A stretch of DNA of 64,000 nt from Streptococcus mitis subsp. hohhotensis (GTDB taxonomy: Bacteria > Bacillota > Bacilli > Lactobacillales > Streptococcaceae): the NCBI RefSeq assembly GCF_020089495.2, contig NZ_JAIRCA020000003.1, positions 59,589-123,588 of the forward strand, written 5' to 3'. Under the pieces are notes generated by a model. It worked only from the letters and a program-made list of their open reading frames with translations. It was not told where the DNA came from and did not search any database. How positions within the stretch are numbered: the first letter of the stretch is position 1; every line of letters begins with the position of its first letter. This document shows positions 18,516-27,235 of this stretch, in pieces. The translations under genes were made by a program, and so were the position numbers.

Positions 18516-18644
18516 AGACTGTTACTCCTTTTAAAAATAGCTATTCTTAAGATTGATAAACTAGAATTCTTTGAGACTGTCTTTCTATTGTAGCATAGTA
18601 AAATGCTAGACGCTATTTCTAGGATTAGTATTTTATGCCTACTA

Positions 18645-18857
18645 TCACCGTTTATCTTTTTCATTGCCTAAAAAGGATTCAGCAAGTCTAATCTGCTTTT
18701 CTCGTTCTTGTCTCACAAGTTCTAGATTGTATACCTCTTGGAGATTCCTTACTTTGATAGCATAATCTACCATTTTTCTTGCTTTCTCTTTCTTATATTT
18801 ACTAATACCTTCTTTATTAGTAAAAAATTGATTTCTTATCGTCTTAGAGGTCCCCCT
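18645..18857 (-). pseudogene. remnant of an unidentified gene
   Basis: Seventy codons are open with no usable start, preceded by a TGA. The translation is lysine-rich and helical (SKTIRNQFFTNKEGISKY ... ELVRQEREKQIRLAESFL). The composition looks protein-like, so it may be the C-terminus of a lost gene. I do not recognise the family. Confidence 0.35.
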
Positions 18858-18923
18858 TCAAAAATCCTTCCAAATCCCGATTATGCTGTTACTTGATAGA
18901 TGCTATTTTAAACTTCTCCACAC

Positions 18924-18947
18924 AAAAAAGCGAGACATCCGTCCCGC
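18924..18947 (-). terminator. khpA terminator
   Basis: On the minus strand GCGGGACGGATGTCTCGC forms a short stem-loop followed by TTTTTTG, shortly after khpA. Confidence 0.8.
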
Positions 18948-18952
18948 CCTTC

Positions 18953-19192
18953 TTATTTTTCGTCAATAACGATTCTTACTTTTTTGTCTTCAGTTGGGAC
19001 AGAGTAGACAATCGTTCTTATCGCAGAAATAGTGCGACCCTTACGACCGATTACACGACCCACATCGCTTTGATCAAGATCCAAATGATATTCCAAAAAT
19101 TCTGGCGTATCTTCAATCTTGATAGTTAAGGCATCTGGTTGTGAAATCAAGGGTTTCACAATCGCAATAATGAGATTTTCAATCGTATCCAT
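18953..19192 (-). CDS. khpA: KH-domain RNA-binding protein KhpA
   Basis: This 79-residue single KH domain contains the RNA-binding loop GRKGRT in [19 protein letters not shown]. In pneumococcus KhpA pairs with KhpB (EloR) at midcell and affects cell elongation. It sits 19 bases after rpsP, the conserved pairing. Confidence 0.93.
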   Translation of the reverse strand: MDTIENLIIAIVKPLISQPDALTIKIEDTPEFLEYHLDLDQSDVGRVIGRKGRTISAIRTIVYSVPTEDKKVRIVIDEK

Positions 19193-19211
19193 CTGTCAAC
19201 CTACTTTAAAC

Positions 19212-19484
19212 TTATTTTGAGAATTTAGAATCGTGGAATTTTTTCAATACGCCTTCTTTTGAAAGGATGTTACGTACTGTATCTGAAGGTTGAGCTCCAT
19301 CAGCCAACCATGCAAGAACGCGGTCTTCTTTCAAAGTTACTTGGTTTTCAGCAACAAGTGGGTTGTAAGTTCCAACTGTTTCGATGAAACGTCCGTCACG
19401 TGGTGAACGTGAATCTGCTACGTTGATACGGTAGAAAGGTTTTTTCTTAGAACCCATACGAGTCAAACGGATTTTAACTGCCAT
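19212..19484 (-). CDS. rpsP: 30S ribosomal protein S16
   Basis: This 90-residue protein has the full S16 pattern ([38 protein letters not shown]). It forms an operon with khpA. A consensus promoter and a short hairpin (AAATAGC TGA GCTATTT, 19520-19536) lie in the leader. Confidence 0.97.
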   Translation of the reverse strand: MAVKIRLTRMGSKKKPFYRINVADSRSPRDGRFIETVGTYNPLVAENQVTLKEDRVLAWLADGAQPSDTVRNILSKEGVLKKFHDSKFSK

Positions 19485-19548
19485 TTTTAAAGTCTCTTTT
19501 CTTATTTTTTATTTCGGTGAAATAGCTGAGCTATTTAGCACATGTTCT

Positions 19549-19576
19549 ATTATAGCAGATTTATGACAGGTGTCAA
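19549..19576 (-). promoter_or_regulatory. rpsP promoter
   Basis: On the minus strand TTGACA (19571-19576) and TATAAT (19549-19554) are 16 bases apart. Confidence 0.75.
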
Positions 19577-20113
19577 GAAAAAAACTTGACAGGCTATAAA
19601 ATTTTTAAACCATTTAGAAATTTGTTATATTTTTAAAGAAAAATCAGAAAGAGAATGTCATAAATACTATTTTAGAAACATTTTATAAAGAACACCAAGT
19701 CAAGACCTTCATATCGCCTGAACGAGATTTGGATACTTGGCTTCTAAATCCCAAGCCTGTTCCCAAGCGAAATATCAAGGATTTTAAGAATGATATCTAC
19801 TAATTAATTTATAAAATATGAATTAATAGATTCTAAATAGGGGAATAATTTAGTTCTGTAAAAATTAACTTCTACACCTACAAAGCTTATTCTGACAGAC
19901 TTTATAACAGTTTAAGAAAAAAGTAGAGATTCATACAGTATCTAGATTTTCCAAAAATTCTTTATCATCAAATATTATTAACGAAACTATCCAAACCAAA
20001 TCCTATGCATTTCTTCAAAGAATTCTTTAATTATTTGACTATCAAGGGCTTTTATTAAAAAATTTTTTCAAATAACTGCCATCTTGGCACATAAATTCTT
20101 GCTTTCCAAATTC
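19577..20113. other. AT-rich intergenic stretch with a gene remnant
   Basis: No complete gene is present. One open frame without a start codon (19618-19803) is listed separately. The rest is AT-rich and carries no structure I can support. Confidence 0.5.
19618..19803 (+). pseudogene. C-terminal remnant of an unidentified gene
   Basis: Sixty-one codons are open without a start. The end reads KTFISPERDLDTWLLNPKP and stops at TAA. It looks like the tail of a real protein, but I do not recognise which one. Confidence 0.3.
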
Positions 20114-20161
20114 AAATGTGATATATTTATAACATAAAATTTAAGTGTGATATATTTATAA
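20114..20161 (+). promoter_or_regulatory. tandem 19-bp repeats before membrane protein/XRE pair
   Basis: AAATGTGATATATTTATAA (20114-20132) and AAGTGTGATATATTTATAA (20143-20161) differ at one base and start 29 bases apart. The second ends just before the ribosome binding site. They are candidate operators for the XRE regulator encoded in the same operon. Confidence 0.55.
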
Positions 20162-20180
20162 GACAAAAAAGGAGTCTATC

Positions 20181-20777
20181 ATGAAAAAAAGTCAAAAAAT
20201 GCGTGGCCTCATTGCAATGATTGCCGTAGCTCTCTTTATTGATTTTATTGTTTTATTTGGTTCTAATCTTAGTTGGGGACCCAAGTTAGTTATTACTGGT
20301 ATTTCAGTGCAAGGTCAAATTGTAGCTATTTGGAGCTGGCTACATATGAAACTATGGTCTCATAAAAGTCAGAAAGGTAAGGGAAAGATTATTTTTGACT
20401 TGTCTGCTAAGCTTTACACGATACTTTTGTTTGCAGCAAGCATTTTTTATACAGTAGGAATTTGGGTTGCGACCCCAAGCGAAAGTTCTGGTATTAAAGA
20501 ATGGATTTTGGGAATGGGCCTCGTTATTGAAGTGATTGCATTTGGTTTTTTCTCTTTAAAAAATGTCAAGGAAACTCCGGACGAACGCTTTTATGCTAAT
20601 TTAGCAAAGGCAGCTAGCTTGATGTTTGTTTTTATACTAGGCGCACTGATGATCCTAGCAGTTATCATTGGGTATATGGGGTCTCTCACTCTTTACATGG
20701 TACAGATATTTATTAGCATAGCTGCCTTGATTTGCATCTTTGCGGTTGTCTATTTTATCTTGGAACGTAGAGGATAA
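20181..20777 (+). CDS. six-span membrane protein linked to XRE regulator
   Basis: This 198-residue protein has about six hydrophobic spans (for example LIAMIAVALFIDFIVLFG at 10-27 and IFISIAALICIFAVVYFIL near the C-terminus). It starts behind AAAAAAGGAG. It resembles small membrane proteins of unknown function that are paired with a compact XRE regulator. The regulator starts 2 bases after its stop, so they form one operon. Confidence 0.75.
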   Translation: MKKSQKMRGLIAMIAVALFIDFIVLFGSNLSWGPKLVITGISVQGQIVAIWSWLHMKLWSHKSQKGKGKIIFDLSAKLYTILLFAASIFYTVGIWVATPSESSGIKEWILGMGLVIEVIAFGFFSLKNVKETPDERFYANLAKAASLMFVFILGALMILAVIIGYMGSLTLYMVQIFISIAALICIFAVVYFILERRG

Positions 20778-20779
20778 GC

Positions 20780-21004
20780 ATGGCCAAAGAAAGCAAAATT
20801 ATTACTAATCTCAAATCTGTTCGTGAGTCCATAGGCATGACCCAGCAGGAGTTAGCCGACCTCATCGGCATGCGACGCGAGACAATTCTGCACTTGGAAA
20901 ATAACCGTTACAATCCTTCGCTAGAAATGGCTCTTAAAATTGCTCAAGTTTTTAATCTGACAGTAGAAGACCTCTTTGAACTCAGACAGAAAGAGGAAGC
21001 ATAA
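20780..21004 (+). CDS. XRE family transcriptional regulator
   Basis: This 74-residue protein is a single Cro/C1-type helix-turn-helix (SVRESIGMTQQELADLIGMR, then ETILHLENNRYNPSLEMALK). Its size and the ending VEDLFEL fit the YozG-like group that often partners membrane proteins. It probably controls its own operon through the tandem repeats upstream. Confidence 0.88.
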   Translation: MAKESKIITNLKSVRESIGMTQQELADLIGMRRETILHLENNRYNPSLEMALKIAQVFNLTVEDLFELRQKEEA

Positions 21005-21074
21005 TTCTTTTCGAGACCTAGTATTAAGTTCATTGATTAATTAGGAATTGAAGCCAAAAGAAAAAATCCTTTGA

Positions 21075-21413
21075 AAATGTGCTCTTTTTAAATATAGTAA
21101 TTTTTATGGCATTGATATCCCAAAACATTTAGATACGCTTGTTGAAAAAGGATATGCTACTATCGAAACCGCATTTGACTCACTTAACCATCTAAATGCT
21201 ACTATGAAAAAGAATATTCTGAAAAGCAAGGGAATTACAGGACTGTCTAAGATGAAGGCTACATATTTGGACCCAGACCCTCATGACAACTTTTCAGAAG
21301 AAGAATTAGCATATCACTTTTCAATTCGTGGCTACAAATTAACTCCAAAGGGAGAGCAGATACTGGAACAGTACCAGAAAATTATCGACCGTCATCCAAA
21401 GAAAAATCTCTAA
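21075..21413 (+). pseudogene. truncated hypothetical gene
   Basis: The frame is open from a TGA at 21072 to the stop at 21413. It reads protein-like from KYSNFYGIDIPKHLDTLVEK to HPKKNL. The only ATG with an in-frame start gives 69 residues (21204) and has no ribosome binding site. The first half is therefore likely the interior of a longer gene that lost its start. The ending (GYKLTPKGEQILEQYQKII) resembles the wing helix of small winged-helix proteins, but I cannot name the family. Confidence 0.5.
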
Positions 21414-21463
21414 GCAAGCGACTTTCTGGTTGGCTTCCTCTTAAACTGTCTTGTCACTAATAT

Positions 21464-21492
21464 TTGAAATCCACTTCCTTTTAGGGTACAAT
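21464..21492 (+). promoter_or_regulatory. slrA promoter
   Basis: TTGAAA (21464-21469) and TACAAT (21487-21492) are 17 bases apart. Confidence 0.6.
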
Positions 21493-21521
21493 GGTAGAAA
21501 TGAATTTTTGAGAGGAATAGA

Positions 21522-22346
21522 ATGAAAAAACTAGCAACCCTTCTTTTACTGTCCACTGTAGCCCTAGCTGGGTGTAGCAGCATCCAACGCAGTCTACGTG
21601 GTGATGACTATGTTGATTCCAGTCTTGCTGCTGAAGAAAATTCCAAAGCAGCTGCCCAATCTGCTAAGGAGTTAAACGATGCTTTAACAAACGAAAACGC
21701 CAATTTCCCACAACTATCTAAAGAAGTTGCTGAAGACGAGGCTGAAGTGATTCTCCATACAAGTCAAGGAGATATCCGTATCAAACTCTTCCCTAAACTC
21801 GCTCCTCTAGCGGTTGAAAACTTCCTCACTCATGCCAAAGAAGGCTACTATAACGGCATTACCTTCCACCGTGTCATCGATGGCTTCATGGTTCAAACTG
21901 GAGATCCAAAAGGGGACGGTACAGGTGGTCAGTCTATCTGGCATGACAAGGATAAGACTAAAGACAAGGGAACTGGTTTCAAGAACGAGATTACTCCTTA
22001 TCTCTATAACATCCGTGGCGCTCTTTCTATGGCTAATACTGGTCAACCAAACACCAATGGTAGCCAGTTCTTCATCAACCAAAACTCTACAGATACCTCT
22101 GCTAAACTCCCTACAAGCAAGTATCCAAAGAAAATCATTGAAGCCTACAAAGAAGGTGGAAACCCTAGTCTAGATGGCAAACACCCAGTCTTTGGCCAAG
22201 TGATTGACGGTATAGATGTTGTAGATAAGATTGCCAAAGCCGAAAAAGATGAAAAAGACAAGCCAACTACTGCTATTACTATCGATAGCATCGAAGTGGT
22301 GAAAGACTACGATTTTAAACTCAATGAAAATCAAAGAGCAAACTAG
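21522..22346 (+). CDS. slrA: peptidyl-prolyl isomerase lipoprotein (cyclophilin type)
   Basis: This 274-residue surface lipoprotein speeds proline isomerisation in exported proteins. The signal peptide ends in VALAGC, so Cys18 would be lipidated. The cyclophilin domain runs from ~75 to 262, with [15 protein letters not shown] and [17 protein letters not shown] at the active site. It corresponds to pneumococcal SlrA. The last seven codons (NENQRAN) are supplied by a BOX element that begins inside the gene. Confidence 0.93.
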   Translation: MKKLATLLLLSTVALAGCSSIQRSLRGDDYVDSSLAAEENSKAAAQSAKELNDALTNENANFPQLSKEVAEDEAEVILHTSQGDIRIKLFPKLAPLAVENFLTHAKEGYYNGITFHRVIDGFMVQTGDPKGDGTGGQSIWHDKDKTKDKGTGFKNEITPYLYNIRGALSMANTGQPNTNGSQFFINQNSTDTSAKLPTSKYPKKIIEAYKEGGNPSLDGKHPVFGQVIDGIDVVDKIAKAEKDEKDKPTTAITIDSIEVVKDYDFKLNENQRAN

Positions 22347-22422
22347 GAAACTAGCCGCAGGCTGTACTTGAGTACGGCAAGGCGACGTTGACGCGGTTTG
22401 AATTTGATTTTCGAAGAGTATT
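22319..22422. repeat. BOX element (boxC-boxA, reverse) overlapping slrA end
   Basis: ACTCAATGAAAATCAAAGAG starts boxC and the element ends in the boxA motif GATTTTCGAAGAGTAT. The core appears as GGCAAGGCGACGTTGACGCG. There is no boxB. The slrA stop codon lies inside it. Confidence 0.9.
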
Positions 22423-22436
22423 AAATCTTAAAAACC

Positions 22437-22477
22437 TAAAAAATACAGTACCCACATTCGGTACTGTATTTCTTTTA
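22437..22477. terminator. bidirectional terminator
   Basis: AAATACAGTACC and GGTACTGTATTT form a perfect 12-bp stem with T-rich tails on both strands. It ends slrA and the convergent ABC-F operon. Confidence 0.9.
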
Positions 22478-22486
22478 TCCTCATTT

Positions 22487-24028
22487 TTAAGTTAGATTAT
22501 TAAAATCCCAGATTTGGTCCATCCAGCCTTCATAGAAGTCTGGTTCGTGACAGACCATAAGGATAGATCCCTTATATTCTTTGAGAGCACGTTTGAGTTC
22601 ATCCTTGGCATCCACATCCAAGTGGTTGGTCGGCTCGTCCAGCACTAAAACATTGTTTTCACGATTCATCAAGAGACAGAAACGAACCTTGGCTTGTTCC
22701 CCACCTGACAAGACCTGAATTTGGCTTTCGATATGCTTGGTTGTCAAACCACAACGGGCAAGGGCTGCACGAACTTCTGCTTGGTTCAGTGCAGGAAAGG
22801 CATTCCAAACAGCCTCTAGTGGTGTTTGGCGATTACCGCCTTCTACTTCCTGTTCAAAGTAACCGAGTTCTAGGTAGTCACCGCGTTCCACTTCCCCAGC
22901 GATTGGCGGTATAATTCCCAAAAGACTCTTCAAGAGAGTTGTTTTCCCGATACCATTTGCTCCGATAATAGCAACCTTTTGATTGCGTTCAAAGGTAAGA
23001 TTTAAAGGCTTTGTCAGAGGACGATCATAACCAATTTGCAAATCCTTGGCTTGGAAAATAAAGCGCCCTGGCGTACGAGCCGGTTTGAAATCAAAGGATG
23101 GTTTTGGTTTCTCACTTTGCAGTTCGATAATATCCATCTTATCCAATTTTTTCTGACGGGACATGGCCATGTTTCGTGTTGCAACACGAGCTTTATTACG
23201 AGCGACAAAGTCCTTGAGGTCGGCAATTTCTTTTTGCTGGCGTTCGTAGGCTGCCTCTAACTGAGATTTCTTCATAGCATAGACTTCTTGGAACTGGTAG
23301 TAGTCACCAGAATAACGCGTCAGCTGTTGATTTTCCACATGGTAGACAATATTAATCACATCGTTCAGGAAGGGAATATCGTGTGAAATAAGGACAAAGG
23401 CATTCTCATAGTTTTGGAGATAGCGCTTGAGCCAGTCAATATGCTCAGCATCCAAATAGTTGGTCGGCTCGTCCAAAAGCAAGATATCGGGCTTTTCAAG
23501 GAGGAGTTTAGCCAAAAGTACCTTGGTTCTTTGCCCACCTGACAAAGAGGTTACATCCGTATCCATGCCAAAGTCCATGACACCAAGGGCACGCGCTACT
23601 TCATCAATCTTAGCATCCAAGGTATAGAAATCACGACTCTCCAAACGATCTTGGAGTTCGCCCACTTCTTCCATGAGAGCATCAACATCCGCTCCGTCTT
23701 CAGCCATTTCCATATAAAGGTCATTGATACGGGCTTCAGCTTTGAATAGCTCATCAAAGGCTGTACGGAGAACATCACGAACAGATTGGCCTTCAGCAAG
23801 AACAGAGTGCTGGTCCAAATAACCAGCAGTCACATATTTTGACCACTCAACCTTTCCTTCGTCTGGCAACATCTTACCAGTCACAATACTCATAAAGGTC
23901 GATTTTCCTTCACCATTGGCACCGACCAGACCGATATGTTCTCCTTTGAGAAGACGGAAGGACACATCTTCAAAAATTGTACGGTCACCAAAACCGTGAC
24001 TCAAATTTTTAACTTCTAAAATACTCAT
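22487..24028 (-). CDS. ABC-F family ATPase
   Basis: This 513-residue cytoplasmic protein has two ABC domains and no membrane segments. Walker A motifs are GANGEGKST (36-44) and GANGIGKTT, with signatures LSGGQRTK and LSGGEQAK and the linker between them (KKLDKMDIIELQ). Such proteins act on the ribosome. The class resembles YkpA/YbiT rather than a known resistance protein. It is the last gene of the yutD-rlmN-vanZ-like operon, 1 base after the VanZ-like stop. Confidence 0.92.
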   Translation of the reverse strand: MSILEVKNLSHGFGDRTIFEDVSFRLLKGEHIGLVGANGEGKSTFMSIVTGKMLPDEGKVEWSKYVTAGYLDQHSVLAEGQSVRDVLRTAFDELFKAEARINDLYMEMAEDGADVDALMEEVGELQDRLESRDFYTLDAKIDEVARALGVMDFGMDTDVTSLSGGQRTKVLLAKLLLEKPDILLLDEPTNYLDAEHIDWLKRYLQNYENAFVLISHDIPFLNDVINIVYHVENQQLTRYSGDYYQFQEVYAMKKSQLEAAYERQQKEIADLKDFVARNKARVATRNMAMSRQKKLDKMDIIELQSEKPKPSFDFKPARTPGRFIFQAKDLQIGYDRPLTKPLNLTFERNQKVAIIGANGIGKTTLLKSLLGIIPPIAGEVERGDYLELGYFEQEVEGGNRQTPLEAVWNAFPALNQAEVRAALARCGLTTKHIESQIQVLSGGEQAKVRFCLLMNRENNVLVLDEPTNHLDVDAKDELKRALKEYKGSILMVCHEPDFYEGWMDQIWDFNNLT

Positions 24029-24029
24029 T

Positions 24030-24512
24030 TTAATTCCTTATCTTATTTTTATGTAATTGTTTATAGAGGAACCAAGCCAGATAGCCACCCAAGGTATTGG
24101 TCCACAAATCATCAATCTCAAAGACGCGATTAAAATCAAAGAAAAAGTCCAAGATTAATTGCGTATACTCAATTCCAAGACTCACTAGAAAACTAAAAAG
24201 TAGCACTTTTTTTGTTTTCCGCAAGTTTGGAAGGAGATAAAGGAGTTGGAATACCAAAGGAAAAAGCAAGAAGACATTGAGGATATTTTGTAAAAAAATC
24301 CAAGATAATTGTCCTACATCACTCACTTCGCCCAGTTTCCAAAAAGAATTGAAAGGAGTCAAAAGAAAAACCAGGCGTCCAAGATGCTGAATACCTGGAG
24401 TTTCCACTCCTACGGGAGAATGTCCTTGAGGAGTAAAGCAAAAATAGACAATACAAATGCTATAGAAAATGACTCCCCAAACTAAAACAGGATTATAAGT
24501 TTTCTTCATCAT
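24030..24512 (-). CDS. VanZ family membrane protein
   Basis: This 160-residue protein has about four spans and the VanZ pattern (NILNVFLLFPLVFQLLYL, LVSLGIEYTQLILDFF, RVFEIDDLWTNTLGGYLAW). VanZ relatives occur widely in streptococci without vancomycin resistance, and their role is unclear. It overlaps the rlmN stop by one base. Confidence 0.88.
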   Translation of the reverse strand: MMKKTYNPVLVWGVIFYSICIVYFCFTPQGHSPVGVETPGIQHLGRLVFLLTPFNSFWKLGEVSDVGQLSWIFLQNILNVFLLFPLVFQLLYLLPNLRKTKKVLLFSFLVSLGIEYTQLILDFFFDFNRVFEIDDLWTNTLGGYLAWFLYKQLHKNKIRN

Positions 24513-25597
24513 TAAGGATTGACTGCTGCGACTGCTTTCTGGCGGTCACGTTTCATTGTATTAGAACGCAATTGTCCACAAGCTGCATCAATATCAGTAC
24601 CATGCTCTTGACGAACGACACAGTTGACCCCTTTTTTCTTAAGCGTATCATAGAAGGCCAGGACGCGCTCTTTAGGACTACGGCTATATTGGTCATGCTC
24701 ACTAACCGGGTTATAAGGAATCAAGTTGACATAAGACAATTTCTTGATGTTCTTGAGCAATTCAGCCAATTCCAAGGCTTGTTCTACACCGTCATTGACT
24801 TCATTGAGCATGATGTATTCAAAGGTCACACGACGGTTGGTTGTCTCAATATAGTACTCAATAGCAGCAAAGAGTTTCTCAATCGGAAAGGCACGGTTAA
24901 TCTTCATGATGCTTGAGCGCAATTCATTGTTAGGTGCGTGAAGGGAAACGGCAAGATTGACCTGAACCCCTTCATTAGCAAAGTCACGAATTTTATGGGC
25001 CAAACCTGAGGTTGAAACCGTGATGTGACGAGCACCGATGGCCATTCCTTTATCATCATTGATAGTACGAACAAAATTCAAGACATTATTGTAGTTATCA
25101 AAGGGCTCACCAATTCCCATGACAACAATATGGCTGACGCGTTCGTCCTGACCACGCTCATCAAAGTATTTCTGAACCAGCATGATTTGCGCTACGATTT
25201 CACCGTTATTGAGGTCACGTTGTTTCTTAATCAAACCAGAGGCACAGAAGGTACAACCGATATTACAGCCGACCTGAGTGGTCACACAGACAGATAAACC
25301 GTAATGTTGACGCATGAGTACTGTCTCAATCAGCATTCCATCTGGCAATTCAAAAAGATATTTAACTGTCCCATCAGCAGACTCTTGAACGATACGTTGT
25401 TTCAAGGGATTGACCACAAACTGGTCATTAAGCTTAGCAATCAAATCCTTGGAAAGGTTGGTCATCTCTTCAAATGACTGGACACGTTTACGGTAAAGCC
25501 ATTCCCAGATTTGATCTGCACGGAATTTCTTTTCTCCTTGCTCCAAAACCCATTCCTGCATGGTTTGACGTGTTAAACTATAAATTGACGGTTTCAT
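24512..25597 (-). CDS. rlmN: 23S rRNA/tRNA adenine(C2)-methyltransferase
   Basis: This 361-residue radical-SAM enzyme methylates A2503 of 23S rRNA and A37 of some tRNAs. The iron-sulphur cysteines are C111, C115 and C118 in CNIGCTFC, and the C-terminal cysteine lies in DAACGQLRS. The length is normal. It is 20 bases after yutD and coupled to the VanZ-like gene. Confidence 0.96.
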   Translation of the reverse strand: MKPSIYSLTRQTMQEWVLEQGEKKFRADQIWEWLYRKRVQSFEEMTNLSKDLIAKLNDQFVVNPLKQRIVQESADGTVKYLFELPDGMLIETVLMRQHYGLSVCVTTQVGCNIGCTFCASGLIKKQRDLNNGEIVAQIMLVQKYFDERGQDERVSHIVVMGIGEPFDNYNNVLNFVRTINDDKGMAIGARHITVSTSGLAHKIRDFANEGVQVNLAVSLHAPNNELRSSIMKINRAFPIEKLFAAIEYYIETTNRRVTFEYIMLNEVNDGVEQALELAELLKNIKKLSYVNLIPYNPVSEHDQYSRSPKERVLAFYDTLKKKGVNCVVRQEHGTDIDAACGQLRSNTMKRDRQKAVAAVNP

Positions 25598-25617
25598 TTC
25601 TTCTCCTTATTCTCTAT

Positions 25618-26148
25618 TCACTTCTGACGAATGACAAAATGACGTTGTCCCTTGTCCTCTTTCTGAGAATGCTGGTCTTTCTGACGACGTCTATTTTTCT
25701 TATCTGCATTCGGTTTTCGTTTGGTTTGAGTCGGTTTCTTTCCTTTTCTAGAAGACGGTTCTTCTTCCTTCTTACGCATTTTCTTGTCAAATGATGCTCG
25801 CTTAGGGGCTTCATTTTCTAAGACAAAATAGGCACAACCATAACTACAATACTCTAAAAGGTAGTCTTGTAAACGACTGATTTTTTCAAGTTTTTCTTCT
25901 GTTCGATCATCCTTATAAAAACCTCGTAGGCGAAGCTGTTCGTTGCTCCAGTCTCCCACTATATAATCAAACTTGGTTAAGACTTCTGAAAAACGCTGAT
26001 TAAAAGCCGTCACATCGAAGGCATCCTTGATATTTTCCACCAAGGAAAAAGCTATCCCTTCCGTTTCGACCTTGTCCCCGTGTAAATGAAACTCAGGACC
26101 AGGAAACTTGTTATAGTTGTATAATTCAGGTGCAATTTCTTTTCGCAT
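25618..26148 (-). CDS. yutD: YutD family protein
   Basis: This 176-residue protein has a conserved YutD domain (residues ~20-120; FNQRFSEVLTKFDYIVGDWS, YCSYGCAYFVLENEAP) and a very basic, disordered tail rich in Lys and Arg (about 125-176), which suggests nucleic-acid contact. The function is unknown. It heads the operon with rlmN. Confidence 0.88.
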   Translation of the reverse strand: MRKEIAPELYNYNKFPGPEFHLHGDKVETEGIAFSLVENIKDAFDVTAFNQRFSEVLTKFDYIVGDWSNEQLRLRGFYKDDRTEEKLEKISRLQDYLLEYCSYGCAYFVLENEAPKRASFDKKMRKKEEEPSSRKGKKPTQTKRKPNADKKNRRRQKDQHSQKEDKGQRHFVIRQK

Positions 26149-26225
26149 AGATATCCTTTTTTCACGATTACTTAATACTTTATTCTACCATAATTTCTAG
26201 CAGTTAGCACGTTTCTCATAAAAAT

Positions 26226-26253
26226 GAAAAAAGTCTGACGATTTTGTCAGACC
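26226..26253 (-). terminator. sodA terminator
   Basis: On the minus strand GTCTGAC and GTCAGAC enclose AAAATC and are followed by TTTTTTC. Confidence 0.85.
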
Positions 26254-26304
26254 AGAATCATATAACCTAAAAAAGAGAAGAACAATTCTTCCCTCCAACT
26301 ATCA

Positions 26305-26910
26305 TTATTTAGCTGCTGCGTACAATTCATCTACTTTGTTCCAGTTGATCACTGAGAAGAAAGCTTTGATGTAGTCAGGACGCACGTTGCGATATTTCAC
26401 GTAGTAAGCATGTTCCCAAACGTCCAAGCCCAAGATCGGTTTTTTACCTTCTGAGATTGGTGTGTCTTGGTTTGCTGTTGAAGTCACTTCAAGTTTACCT
26501 TCTTTGTTGACAACCAACCATGCCCATCCTGAACCGAAACGAGTTGTTGCTGCTGCAGTGAAGGCTGCTTGGAATTCTTCAAATGAACCAAATGTTGCAT
26601 CGATTGCTGCTGCAAGTTCTGCTGAAGGAGCTGTTTTCTCAGGAGTCATCAATTCCCAGAAAAGAGCGTGGTTCAAATGTCCACCACCATTGTTAATAAG
26701 CGCTTGACGGATATCAGCTGGGATAGATTCTACATCAGCAAGCAAGGCTTCAAGATCTTCACCGATTTCAGGGTGTTTTTCAAGAGCTGCATTAGCATTG
26801 TTGACATAAGTTTGATGGTGTTTGTCATGGTGCAAGTGCATTGTTTCCGCATCGATGTATGGTTCCAATGCGTCGTATGCATATGGAAGATCTGGTAAGA
26901 TAATAGCCAT
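26305..26910 (-). CDS. sodA: superoxide dismutase (Mn/Fe)
   Basis: This 201-residue enzyme converts superoxide to hydrogen peroxide in the cytoplasm. Metal ligands are visible in [12 protein letters not shown], in [13 protein letters not shown] and in [11 protein letters not shown]. Residues GSGWAWLVV fit a manganese-type streptococcal SodA. It has its own promoter and terminator. Confidence 0.97.
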   Translation of the reverse strand: MAIILPDLPYAYDALEPYIDAETMHLHHDKHHQTYVNNANAALEKHPEIGEDLEALLADVESIPADIRQALINNGGGHLNHALFWELMTPEKTAPSAELAAAIDATFGSFEEFQAAFTAAATTRFGSGWAWLVVNKEGKLEVTSTANQDTPISEGKKPILGLDVWEHAYYVKYRNVRPDYIKAFFSVINWNKVDELYAAAK

Positions 26911-26941
26911 CTGTAATACCTCTTTTTCTTTCTATATGAAA

Positions 26942-26970
26942 ATGATAACGCAAACATTCACTTTTTTCAA
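26942..26970 (-). promoter_or_regulatory. sodA promoter
   Basis: On the minus strand TTGAAA (26965-26970) and TATCAT (26942-26947) are 17 bases apart. Confidence 0.6.
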
Positions 26971-27014
26971 GTTTTTTGCTTATAGATGAAGAAATCACTG
27001 AATACTTTCTAATA

Positions 27015-27167
27015 ATACTCTTCGAAAATCTCTTCAAACCTCGTCAACTTCTCCTTGCCGTAGGTATATGTAATTGACTTCGTCAGTTCTATCCACAACC
27101 TCAAAACAGTGTTTTGAACAACCTGCGGCTAGTTTCCTAATTTGCTCTTTGATTTTCATTGAGTATA
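27015..27167. repeat. complete BOX element (boxA-boxB-boxC)
   Basis: It starts with ATACTCTTCGAAAATC and carries a boxA variant of the usual core (CGTCAACTTCTCCTTGCCGT). It has one boxB (TGACTTCGTCAGTTCTATCC and on) and ends with boxC TTTGATTTTCATTGAGTAT. It lies between holA and sodA. Confidence 0.92.
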
Positions 27168-27235
27168 AAACAAGGAAATCAGCAAGAAACCCACGACAAA
27201 ATAATATTGACGCGGGTTGTAGTTTCAAAAAAATA

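Larger units (their letters stand above)
18516..18952. other. intergenic stretch with gene remnant
   Basis: This gap holds a minus-strand open frame without a start (18645-18857) and, at its right edge, the khpA terminator. No complete gene is visible. Confidence 0.5.

Noticed and set aside
20181..21004. Toxin-antitoxin system
   Set aside because: The first protein has six membrane spans and nearly 200 residues, unlike a toxin; the pair fits known regulator/membrane-protein operons.
22487..24028. ABC-F antibiotic resistance protein
   Set aside because: The operon context with rlmN and yutD, and the general YkpA/YbiT-like pattern, point to a housekeeping ABC-F; nothing indicates a resistance type.
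24030..24512. Vancomycin or teicoplanin resistance through VanZ
   Set aside because: VanZ-family proteins are common in streptococci without other van genes; none of those genes is present.
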